From DALYLB01 sp046154695 (GTDB lineage: Bacteria; Acidobacteriota; Blastocatellia; RBC074): a DNA stretch of 17,241 bases. The translations under genes and the position numbers were made by a program. Shown here one piece after another: positions 8,082 through 14,685 of this stretch (position 1 is the first letter of the stretch; each line of letters starts with the position of its first letter). The notes beneath the pieces were generated by a model. The model saw only the letters and a program-made list of their open reading frames with translations, was not told where the DNA came from and ran no database searches. The stretch lies in assembly GCA_046154695.1 (NCBI GenBank), contig JBJXFI010000327.1, positions 1-17,241 on the forward strand, given 5' to 3'.

Positions 8082-9989
8082 ATGTTCTGCGCTCCGTGCA
8101 ACTTGCACTACCCCGATCATTTAAGTTTCTGTCGCCGGTGCGGCCAGCCGCTGGCCCATCCGGCGGCGGAGAAGACGACCGATTCCCTCTGTTGCACGCA
8201 ATGCGGCGCCCGCGTTGCGCAGGGCGAGAAGTTTTGCCAGCAGTGCGGGAACTCCACGGGCGGGCGGGCGCAGGATACGGTGGTCGGGGCCTGTTACCAT
8301 TGCGGGACCTCGTGGCGGAGCGGGTGGCTGTTTTGCAAGACCTGCGGGCTCGATCTGGACCGCGCGCTGCTGCCGACGACGGCCTTCCCGGTGGAAGGCG
8401 GCATGCGTGCGGAGACGGGCCGGGCGACGGGGGAGCTTCCCGAGATCGAGAAGGTCAGTTGCAAGCGGTGTGGATCGGTGGCCAAGCCGTATTCGCGCTT
8501 CTGCGAGACGTGCGGCAACCGGATCGACCTGCAGGGGAGCGCGCCGACGACGGGCAAGCTGAAGACGCCCCCGGCGGCCGCTTCCCTGCGCACACAGATC
8601 GACGCGGCGCCGCCTCGCCGCGACTTTGAGGAATTTGGCGAAGAGGACTACGAGGACGACGATCCGCGGCGCACGATCGAGACGCCCCTGCCGCCGCGCC
8701 GTACGGTCGGCGTTCCGGGAATGGCCGGCGCGGAGGGAGAGCCCAAGCGTCGAAACACGCCGCCCCCGCCGCCGCGAATCGTCCGCTGGCCGCGATCGGA
8801 CAGCGAGCGCCGGCGGACCCTCGCCTTCACAGATAGTCGGACCCGGCAGCTTTCGGAGCAGGAATTGGCCGGACAGGAATGGGCTGGGCATGAATGGTCC
8901 GAGCAGGGCCGGGCGGGAGAGCGACTGCAAACGCCCACCGTCGTCACGGCGATGCCCGGCGGCGCCCCGGCGGCGCCCCAGGCGCGATGGCGGCGGTTTA
9001 CGACCGGCAGGCTTCGCCGTCCGGGAAAGGATCGCGAGGCGCGCCCGCCGCGCAGGCCGATTTCCACGCCCCGGCCGACGCCCCCCCTTCATCTGGGCGG
9101 GCAGATGGCCGGGCGGATCGATCCGCCGCGATCGATCTGGCCGGGGATCGCCATGGCGGCGATCGCCCTGCTCGCCATTGCCACGGTCATCTGGGGCCTC
9201 AAGATTCGAAATGCCCGGCTCCATGGGTTGTCCAATCAGACGACCTTTCCCGCGATGATCGGACTCTCGTCCCCTCCCCCGACGAAGGTTCCGGCGAACG
9301 TTTCGGCGACGCTGCCTCCCGCCCGGTCCGACAATCTGCCCCAGGGAATGGTCTATATTCCGGGCGGCGAGTTTGAAATGGGGCGCGCGGGCGCGGATGA
9401 CGCCGAGGCGCCGCCGCACAAGGTGACGGTCAAGCCCTTCTTCATCGATCGGACCGAAGTGACCAACGAAGAGTACATACGGTTTATCATCGCGACCCGG
9501 CGACCCGCCCCCTTCGACTGGATCGATGGCGCGTTTCCCGCGGGCGCGGATCGGCTTCCGGTGGTGAATGTCAGTTGGGATGACGCGGCCGCCTATGCCC
9601 AATGGGCCAACAAGCGCCTGCCGACCGAGGCCGAATGGGAGTTCGCCGCGAAGGGGCCGGACGGCCGCCTCTATCCCTGGGGAGATGAATGGAATCGGGC
9701 CTTCGGGAATGTCGGGAATGGGGATGGCGGGCGAATCGTCGAGGTCGGCGGATATCAGAGCGGCAAGAGCCCCTTCGGCGTGTTCGACATGTGCGGCAAC
9801 GTCTGGGAATGGACCGCCGGCGAGTTGATCCGCTACACCACCAACACGCAGATCGCGCCCGGACGCGTCGTTCGCGGCGGCGCGTTCAATGCCAATGAGC
9901 GAACCGCCACGACAACTTATCGCGGCGTTCTACAACCGGACAAGGCCTATCCTCGAACGGGCTTTCGCTGCGTGCGAGACGCACAGTGA
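8082..9989 (+). CDS. Four-zinc-ribbon, single-TM, SUMF1-domain protein
   Basis: This 635-residue protein has an unusual order of parts. Residues 3-20, 37-55, 71-88 and 127-144 are four zinc ribbons, each with paired CxxC knuckles (for example CTQCG with CQQCG, CKRCG with CETCG). Next comes a long disordered Pro/Arg-rich region (about 150-350) with a pentapeptide-like repeat at 261-280. One transmembrane helix follows (about 354-373), then a formylglycine-generating-enzyme-like SUMF1 domain (about 422-632: MVYIPGGEFEMG, DRTEVTNEEY, LPTEAEWEFAA, YPWGDEW, FDMCGNVWEW, VVRGGAF, TGFRCV). The Cys pair needed for sulfatase activation is not visible at the C-terminal active-site position, so a binding or structural role is more likely. 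The topology suggests cytoplasmic zinc ribbons and a periplasmic SUMF1 domain. It is the first gene of a five-gene run and is 7 bases from a second SUMF1 gene. Confidence 0.88.
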   Translation: MFCAPCNLHYPDHLSFCRRCGQPLAHPAAEKTTDSLCCTQCGARVAQGEKFCQQCGNSTGGRAQDTVVGACYHCGTSWRSGWLFCKTCGLDLDRALLPTTAFPVEGGMRAETGRATGELPEIEKVSCKRCGSVAKPYSRFCETCGNRIDLQGSAPTTGKLKTPPAAASLRTQIDAAPPRRDFEEFGEEDYEDDDPRRTIETPLPPRRTVGVPGMAGAEGEPKRRNTPPPPPRIVRWPRSDSERRRTLAFTDSRTRQLSEQELAGQEWAGHEWSEQGRAGERLQTPTVVTAMPGGAPAAPQARWRRFTTGRLRRPGKDREARPPRRPISTPRPTPPLHLGGQMAGRIDPPRSIWPGIAMAAIALLAIATVIWGLKIRNARLHGLSNQTTFPAMIGLSSPPPTKVPANVSATLPPARSDNLPQGMVYIPGGEFEMGRAGADDAEAPPHKVTVKPFFIDRTEVTNEEYIRFIIATRRPAPFDWIDGAFPAGADRLPVVNVSWDDAAAYAQWANKRLPTEAEWEFAAKGPDGRLYPWGDEWNRAFGNVGNGDGGRIVEVGGYQSGKSPFGVFDMCGNVWEWTAGELIRYTTNTQIAPGRVVRGGAFNANERTATTTYRGVLQPDKAYPRTGFRCVRDAQ

Positions 9990-9996
9990 TGATTGA

Positions 9997-11436
9997 ATGA
10001 AGATGGTCAAGGGCAGAACGCGTATTCGCCTTGCGGCGCCGATGATCCGGGCGTTGTTGATCGGTGCGTGCTGTTTCGCCTCAATCCTCGCCCAGGACCC
10101 TTCGGGGCGGGATGTGCCTGCCCCCAAGCCCGCGCCCAAGCCAAAGCCTACGCCCGCGCCGCCCAAGCCCGTTCCGAAAGTCGAGAAGAAGGCCGATGCC
10201 GCGCCGGCCGCGCCGCCGGTCAGGAAGAAGCGAGAGGGGGCCGCGACGGCCTCTGTCAAGAAGCCCGCGCCGCGCCCGAAATCGCGCGCCAGACGATCGA
10301 AGTCAAAAGCGGCGGAAAAGCTGGCCGCCGGACAGGCCCCCGCGCCTCGTCCCATGGCGGCGGCCGTGAAATTGACGATCGTCGCTCCGCCGGGATCCCT
10401 TGTGGAGATGGATGGGAAGATGCGGGGCATCACCGGCATCGACGGCAATTTGATCATCACGGGAATCACGCCGGGCGATCACGAATTGAACGTCACCGCG
10501 GACGGATACGATCCCTGGCGCGGCGTCTTCGTCATGAGCACGGCGTCCACCCGATTCGAAGCCCCCATCAAAAAGCGGGCCTTGACGGGCAAACTCGCGA
10601 TCACCGCGAACGAAAGCGGGACCGAGGTGATCATCGACGACAAACAGAATCTACGGCCGGCGGCCGGGCAGACGCTCCTTGTCGAGGATCTGCCGCCGGG
10701 GCCGCGAAAAATTCGCGCGATCAAACCGGGATTCAAGGAATGGAGCGCGACCGTCACCGTCCAGGCGAACGAAACGGCGATGGTTCGCGTAGAGATGATC
10801 CGGCTGCTCGATCCCGAGATGCTCTTGATTCAGGCAGGCGCGTTCTTCCAGGGCGATCCGAATGGGGAGAGGGATCAGCGCCCCGAGCATGAGGTCTATA
10901 CGCCGGCCTTCGAGATTTCGCGGGCCGAGGTGACCAATCACCTCTACAAGTTCTTCATCGACGAGACCCGGCACGCCGCGCCGCGGGGGCTCGGGTATGG
11001 GTGGATCGGGAATGAATATCCCCCCAATCAGGGCGATCAGCCGGTGGTCTATGTCAGTTGGGAGGATGCCACGGCTTTTTGCCGGTGGCTTTCGGCGAAG
11101 ACCGGCCGCCGATACCGCCTGCCGACCGAGGCCGAATGGGAGAAGGCCGCCCGGTTGCGGGGGAATGAATATTCTTCCGTCGGCAAGGTTTGGGAATGGT
11201 GCCAGGATTGGTATGATCCCGACTATTACAAGCAGCGCGAGCGCGTTAATCCACAGGGGCCGGTTCGCGGAAAGCGCGTCCGGTTGATGGGCCTCGAAGG
11301 CGAGACCCGTGTTATGCGGGGCGGCGGATTCGGCCGGGGCTCGGTCGTGCTTCGCGCCGCCGAGAGATCGCATTTACTCCCCAAACAGGTTCGATTCGAC
11401 GTCGGTTTCAGAATCGTTCGAGAGGTCGCAAAATGA
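9997..11436 (+). CDS. Secreted PEGA-PEGA-SUMF1 protein with shortened SUMF1 core
   Basis: The protein has 479 residues. A signal peptide (about 16-32, MIRALLIGACCFASILAQ) is followed by a low-complexity Pro/Lys/Ala linker (39-120). Two PEGA-like beta domains follow, at about 124-190 (LTIVAPPGSLVEMDGK, ITPGDHELNVTADGY) and 198-266 (LPPGPRKIRAIKPGF). A SUMF1 domain runs from about 273 to 476 (MLLIQAGAFFQGD, SRAEVTNHLYKFF, YRLPTEAEWEKAA, VWEWCQDWY, VMRGGGF, VGFRIV). Between EAEWEKAAR and VWEW only about 11 residues remain (388-397). The neighbouring SUMF1 protein has over 40 there, including YPWG and FDMCGN, so a core loop appears deleted in frame. The active-site Cys pair of true FGE is also missing. 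PEGA and SUMF1 modules together suggest surface or cell-wall attachment. The next gene overlaps its stop (ATGA). Confidence 0.86.
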   Translation: MKMVKGRTRIRLAAPMIRALLIGACCFASILAQDPSGRDVPAPKPAPKPKPTPAPPKPVPKVEKKADAAPAAPPVRKKREGAATASVKKPAPRPKSRARRSKSKAAEKLAAGQAPAPRPMAAAVKLTIVAPPGSLVEMDGKMRGITGIDGNLIITGITPGDHELNVTADGYDPWRGVFVMSTASTRFEAPIKKRALTGKLAITANESGTEVIIDDKQNLRPAAGQTLLVEDLPPGPRKIRAIKPGFKEWSATVTVQANETAMVRVEMIRLLDPEMLLIQAGAFFQGDPNGERDQRPEHEVYTPAFEISRAEVTNHLYKFFIDETRHAAPRGLGYGWIGNEYPPNQGDQPVVYVSWEDATAFCRWLSAKTGRRYRLPTEAEWEKAARLRGNEYSSVGKVWEWCQDWYDPDYYKQRERVNPQGPVRGKRVRLMGLEGETRVMRGGGFGRGSVVLRAAERSHLLPKQVRFDVGFRIVREVAK

Positions 11437-12359
11437 GAATGCACCACGCGCGGGCAGGCAAACAGACGGATGGGAACGGCGTCGAGCGGCGAAGCCCCGG
11501 CCGGCGCGCGCGATCGATTGCGGCGCTTTGCTCGCTGCTCCTTCCTGCGCTTTTCGCGATATCGGCGGGCGCCCAGCAGCGTCCGCTGATCACCGAGGAC
11601 GTCGAGATCGTCAAACCCGGCTCCGTTCGCTTCGATTTCGGATTCGATTTTCTGCAGGACAAGGAATATATGGTCTCGGGCCTGAATGGTGATCTCTCGC
11701 GGATGGGAGTCGTCAATCTGACCATCGGTCTGGCGCCAAACGTCGAGATCGAGTCGGGCGGCGTGATCCAGAACTACCTGAGCGTCAACCGCCAGTTCCG
11801 GCCGAGCGCGATCCCGATCCGCCTGAGCCAGGGGACCAACTCGACGCACGATACCGGCGACTTCTATCTGGCCGCCAAGATCAAGCTGCGCCACGAAACG
11901 CGCCGGCTGCCCGCCTTCGGTTTTCGCTTCGGCGCGGAGCTGCCCAATTCGAATCAGGAGCGCGGGATCGGCCTCAATCAGACCAACTTCTTCGCGACCA
12001 TGCTGGCCGGCAAGAGCATCGGCCGGCTGCGGGTTTACGGCAACCTGGGGCTCGGAATCCTCACGGCCCCGCTGGATCGCTTCACGCAGAACGATGTTCT
12101 CCTTTATGGGCTCGCCGCGACCTGGCGGTTCAACGATCGCGTGACGATGGTCGGCGAGGTCAATGGACGTTACAGCACCCGCCGGAACCCGCCGCTCGGC
12201 ACGGAATCGGACGGCGCCGCCCGCCTCGGCGCCCGCATTCGCGCCGGGGGATTGATCTGGGATGTGGCGGGACTCCGCGGCATGCACCGCAACAGCGAGC
12301 ACAGCGGCGTCACCTTCGGCGTCAGCTATGAAGGCCGCCTTTTCGAGCCCATCAAATAA
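11433..12359 (+). CDS. Predicted outer-membrane beta-barrel protein
   Basis: This 308-residue protein has a long basic N-region, a hydrophobic signal (about 27-43) and a likely cleavage site at SAGA-QQ. The mature part opens with RPLITEDVEIVKPGSVRFDFGFDF. It then runs as a string of amphipathic beta strands with turn residues between them (for example FYLAAKIKLRH, FGFRFGAEL, LRVYGNLGLGIL, VTMVGEVNGRYS, LGARIRAG, VTFGVSYEGRLF). This is typical of outer-membrane barrels, perhaps related to the MetA-pathway/transporter-like barrel family, though I cannot place it firmly. There is no catalytic motif. The ATG overlaps the stop of the PEGA-SUMF1 gene, which suggests coupled synthesis, and the Rieske gene follows 4 bases after its stop. 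Confidence 0.72.
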   Translation: MRMHHARAGKQTDGNGVERRSPGRRARSIAALCSLLLPALFAISAGAQQRPLITEDVEIVKPGSVRFDFGFDFLQDKEYMVSGLNGDLSRMGVVNLTIGLAPNVEIESGGVIQNYLSVNRQFRPSAIPIRLSQGTNSTHDTGDFYLAAKIKLRHETRRLPAFGFRFGAELPNSNQERGIGLNQTNFFATMLAGKSIGRLRVYGNLGLGILTAPLDRFTQNDVLLYGLAATWRFNDRVTMVGEVNGRYSTRRNPPLGTESDGAARLGARIRAGGLIWDVAGLRGMHRNSEHSGVTFGVSYEGRLFEPIK

Positions 12360-12363
12360 ACCG

Positions 12364-12681
12364 ATGCCCTCCGAGAACCCGCAATACCATCGAGTGGCGG
12401 CCGTGGAGGAGATTGCGCCGGGGGCCGCGAAACTGGTCGAGATCGACGGCCGGGAGATCGCCGTCTTCCATTTCGGAAGCGCGTTTTTCGCGACGAGCGA
12501 TATGTGCCCGCACCGGGGAGCCTCGCTGGTCGACGGGTTTTTGGATGGGGGCAAGGTCTTCTGCCCGTGGCATTGCTTCGATTTCAGCCTGACCACCGGC
12601 GAATGCGAGATGGTCCCCTCGCTGCGCATTCAAACCTATCCGACCAAAGTGGATGAAGGCGAGGTCTATGTGCTGTGCTGA
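12364..12681 (+). CDS. Rieske-type 2Fe-2S ferredoxin
   Basis: This is a 105-residue single-domain Rieske protein. It has the cluster-binding motifs C48-P-H50-R-G and C67-P-W-H70, separated by 16 residues as in dioxygenase ferredoxins and NirD-like proteins. Two His and two Cys would bind a 2Fe-2S cluster that carries single electrons. The second motif reads CPWHC where most relatives have CPWHG, giving an extra Cys71 next to a cluster ligand; Cys81 and Cys105 are also present. There is no signal peptide, so it should act in the cytoplasm. No oxygenase or reductase partner gene is in the window, so the electron acceptor is unknown. The start at 12364 is 4 bases after the preceding stop. The gene overlaps the next gene by 7 bases. 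Confidence 0.92.
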   Translation: MPSENPQYHRVAAVEEIAPGAAKLVEIDGREIAVFHFGSAFFATSDMCPHRGASLVDGFLDGGKVFCPWHCFDFSLTTGECEMVPSLRIQTYPTKVDEGEVYVLC

Positions 12682-13049
12682 GAGACGCCTATGATCGGGG
12701 GCTGTTCATCGTCGCGGCGGGGTTCAATTTGACCGCGGCGGCGATGCTGCTTGCCAGGCCGGAACTGCTGCTGGCGCGATTGAAGATCGCCGATCCGGCG
12801 GCCCGCCTGCTGGCGCGCTCCTTCGTTTCGAGCGCGGCGACCTGGGGAATCGGGTACGCGCTGATCGCCATCGATCCGGCGCGGTTCCGGGATTTCGCCT
12901 GGCTTGGGATGATCTCGAAGACGATCTTCTTCGCGGTCTATGCCGCCGCCTGGTCGAGGAGGGAACTGTCGCGGCAGGCCTTTCTGCCCGCCGTCTTCGA
13001 TCTTCTTCTCGCGGTCCTCTTCGCGGAGTTTCTCTGGCATTCAAGGTGA
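12675..13049 (+). CDS. Small four-helix membrane protein
   Basis: This 124-residue protein has about four hydrophobic helices (roughly 9-27, 46-64, 76-94 and 102-120) joined by short basic loops. It resembles an unnamed family of small inner-membrane proteins with a GxGYALxAxDPxR motif after helix 2 and a GxxxK motif in helix 3 (here GIGYALIAIDPAR and GMISKTIFF). I do not know a function. The start is GTG at 12675, inside the end of the Rieske gene and in a different frame; no later in-frame ATG keeps the first helix. The overlap suggests coupled translation with the Rieske protein and makes a membrane redox partnership possible, but that is inference from position only. Confidence 0.7.
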   Translation: MLRDAYDRGLFIVAAGFNLTAAAMLLARPELLLARLKIADPAARLLARSFVSSAATWGIGYALIAIDPARFRDFAWLGMISKTIFFAVYAAAWSRRELSRQAFLPAVFDLLLAVLFAEFLWHSR

Positions 13050-13103
13050 GGCGGCGGAAAAAGGAGCCGATGCGGAGGGCGTGGACGACCCGCTATCTCT
13101 GGA

Positions 13104-13140
13104 GAGAGCGATAACTGCATGTCAGATCGCCCACGCTCTC
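13104..13140. repeat. Inverted repeat in the convergent gap before nadA's end
   Basis: GAGAGCG (13104-13110) and CGCTCTC (13134-13140) are perfect 7-base inverted arms separated by 23 bases; an inner GCGAT/ATCGC pair offers an alternative fold. The stretch lies between the end of the membrane-protein gene (13049) and the end of nadA (13175). It could contribute to transcription termination or mRNA stability, but there is no T-tract. Confidence 0.35.
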
Positions 13141-13152
13141 CGCACCGGATTT

Positions 13153-13174
13153 GGGCAGCCACAGGGGGCTGCCC
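13153..13174. terminator. Strong hairpin abutting the nadA stop
   Basis: GGGCAGCC (13153-13160) and GGCTGCCC (13167-13174) form a perfect 8-bp GC-rich stem with a 6-base loop. It lies directly against the nadA stop codon (13177-13175) and 104 bases past the end of the opposing membrane-protein gene. There is no proper T-run on either strand, so it may act as a 3'-end stabiliser or a weak two-way terminator rather than a classical intrinsic terminator. Confidence 0.5.
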
Positions 13175-14293
13175 TTACGAAATGGCCAGCATTCGATCGA
13201 GGGCGACCCGGGCCCATTCGGCGGTTTCGGGATCGACCTGGATCCGGTTTACGACGTGGCCGGCGGCCAGATTCTCAAGCGACCAGCAGAGGTTTTCGGG
13301 CGCAATCCGGAACATGGTCGCGCACATGCACAGATCGGGCGCCAGCAGCGTGACGAACTTGTCGGGATGCCGGTGGGCGAGGCGATTGACCAGATTCAGC
13401 TCCGTCCCGACGGCCCATTTGCTGCCCGCGGGCGCCTCGGCGATCGTCTTGATGATGTACTCGGTCGAGCCGTTCAGATCGGACTTCACGACCACCTCAT
13501 AGCGGCATTCCGGATGGACCAGCACCTGAATTCCGGGATGCTCCACGCGCCGGTCATCCACATGCCGCGGCTGAAACCGGCCGTGGACCGAGCAGAATCC
13601 CTTCCACAAAATGATTCGCGCGTTCTTCAATTGCTCCGGGGTGTTTCCGCCGAGCTCCCGCCGCGGGTCCCAGACCGCCATCCGCTCCAGCGGGATGCCG
13701 AACTTCGCGCCCGTGTTCCGGCCCAGGTGTTCGTCGGGGAAGAAGAAGAGCTTCTCCTTCCGCTCGAAGGCCCACGCGAAGAGCGGAACGGCGTTCGATG
13801 ACGTGCAGACCACGCCTTCTTGACGGCCGCAGAAGGCCTTGATGTCGGCCGCTGAATTCATATACGTGATCGGCAGCAGAGAATCGATTCCCAGATCCAG
13901 CAACTGCTCCCAGGCCGACTCCACCTGCTCGAGGCCCGCCATGTCCGCCATCGAACAGCCCGCCGCCAGATCCGGCAGGACCACCTGCTGGTGCGCGGCG
14001 CTCAGGATGTCCGCCGATTCGGCCATGAAATGCACCCCGCAAAAAATTAGATAATCGGCCTCCGGCCGCCGCGACGCCATCTCCGCAAGCTTGAACGAGT
14101 CCCCCGTCAAATCCGCATGACAGATCACATCATCCCGCTGGTAATGATGCCCCAGCACGACCACCCGCTCCCCCAGCCGCCGCTTCGCCTCCTGAATCCG
14201 ATCGTAAAGCTCCTGCTCGGAAAGATTCAGATACTCCTCGATCCCGCGGGCCGATTCCTCCGAGGTCTTTCCCAGCACGGTTGCAGTGTTCAT
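13175..14293 (-). CDS. nadA: Quinolinate synthase A
   Basis: NadA condenses iminoaspartate with dihydroxyacetone phosphate to give quinolinate, a precursor of NAD, using a 4Fe-4S cluster in the cytoplasm. The protein is 372 residues, the longer bacterial form. Its motifs are VVVLGHHYQRDDVI (45-55), ADLTGDSFKLA (60-70), FCGVHFMAE (Cys85), VVCTSSNA (Cys163), FFPDEHLGRN (184-193), HPECRYEVV (260-268), GTELNLVNRL and CMCATMF (Cys322/324). Cys85, Cys163 and one of the late pair would bind the cluster. GAAGGAAGAG precedes the ATG by about 7 bases, a strong ribosome site. nadB and nadC are not in the window. The gene diverges from hemA across a region with two palindromic operator-like sites. Confidence 0.97.
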   Translation of the reverse strand: MNTATVLGKTSEESARGIEEYLNLSEQELYDRIQEAKRRLGERVVVLGHHYQRDDVICHADLTGDSFKLAEMASRRPEADYLIFCGVHFMAESADILSAAHQQVVLPDLAAGCSMADMAGLEQVESAWEQLLDLGIDSLLPITYMNSAADIKAFCGRQEGVVCTSSNAVPLFAWAFERKEKLFFFPDEHLGRNTGAKFGIPLERMAVWDPRRELGGNTPEQLKNARIILWKGFCSVHGRFQPRHVDDRRVEHPGIQVLVHPECRYEVVVKSDLNGSTEYIIKTIAEAPAGSKWAVGTELNLVNRLAHRHPDKFVTLLAPDLCMCATMFRIAPENLCWSLENLAAGHVVNRIQVDPETAEWARVALDRMLAIS

Positions 14294-14395
14294 TTTCGCT
14301 CTCTTCCTTCTTCGCTCACATTACCTACCCGGCCTGGCATGCGTCTCCTCACCTGTCTTCGCCGCTGCGCGGTCCGGCGGAATATCGCATTTTCA

Positions 14396-14478
14396 ACTTG
14401 CGCGGAGACTCATGCTGCTTAGTGTATCTCGTACACGATGGGGCAGAGTGTACAAAATACACTAACCTCGGCGCAAGT
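14396..14478. repeat. Outer inverted pair ACTTGCGC / GCGCAAGT flanking the operator block
   Basis: ACTTGCGC (14396-14403) and GCGCAAGT (14471-14478) are perfect 8-base inverted arms bracketing the palindromes. Each contains TTGCGC reading inward, which could serve as a -35 element for a promoter on each strand. On the plus strand TTGCGC is 18 bases before GTGTAT (14422-14427), a weak -10 that would be covered by an operator-bound protein. Confidence 0.35.
14419..14465. promoter_or_regulatory. Tandem palindromic operator candidate between nadA and hemA
   Basis: The palindrome GTGTA-N5-TACAC occurs twice, at 14422-14436 and 14448-14462, with centres 26 bp apart. The outer flanks TTAGTGTAT (14419-14427) and ATACACTAA (14457-14465) also form a perfect 9-base inverted pair. 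The block lies 126 bases before the nadA ATG and 221 bases before hemA. Each copy contains GT-N7-AC, the core signature that I recall for the NAD-metabolism repressor NrtR. That is consistent with nadA being the target, but no regulator gene is nearby. Confidence 0.6.
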
Positions 14479-14625
14479 CTAATTTTATGTCCGGGCGATC
14501 CGATGAGCGGCGGCATTCAGCGTGAGATTCCTTTCAGAGACGTAGGGCGGTTAATGATATTTTACAAACGCAGGCGGACATCGGCCGGAAGAAGGGAGGC
14601 GGCATGAATTTTTCCCGGATTTTTT

Positions 14626-14631
14626 TATACT
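14626..14631 (+). promoter_or_regulatory. Possible -10 element before hemA
   Basis: TATACT (14626-14631) lies in an AT-rich stretch (TTTTTTTATAC) and matches the -10 consensus at 5 of 6 positions. It would give a leader of about 48 bases to the ATG at 14686. No good -35 is present 16-18 bases upstream, so it would need an activator or another sigma factor. The remaining 14479-14603 region contains no gene I can support. Confidence 0.35.
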
Positions 14632-14685
14632 GAGGGGCGAGGGGATGACAAATGGATGACACTTTTGGTGGAGGCATCGGGTAGC

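Noticed and set aside
8121..9602. 493-codon open frame antisense to the zinc-ribbon-SUMF1 gene
   Set aside because: No recognisable domain and Arg/Gly/Pro-rich composition typical of antisense frames in GC-rich DNA. The sense frame has clear zinc-ribbon and SUMF1 motifs.
9345..11430. Sulfatase-activating formylglycine-generating enzyme activity for the two SUMF1 proteins
   Set aside because: The Cys pair of the FGE active site is not seen in either C-terminal region and no sulfatase gene is in the window. Only the fold is supported.
11226..12629. 467-codon minus-strand frame opposite the barrel and Rieske genes
   Set aside because: Runs across two well-supported sense genes and their junction, with no domain and shadow-type composition.
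14281..14607. 108-codon plus-strand frame spanning the nadA start and the operator region
   Set aside because: Covers the nadA ribosome site and the palindromic block, has no domain, and has Ser/Arg/Cys-rich composition unlike a real gene. Only its last 34 codons are mentioned, as a possible mini-frame.
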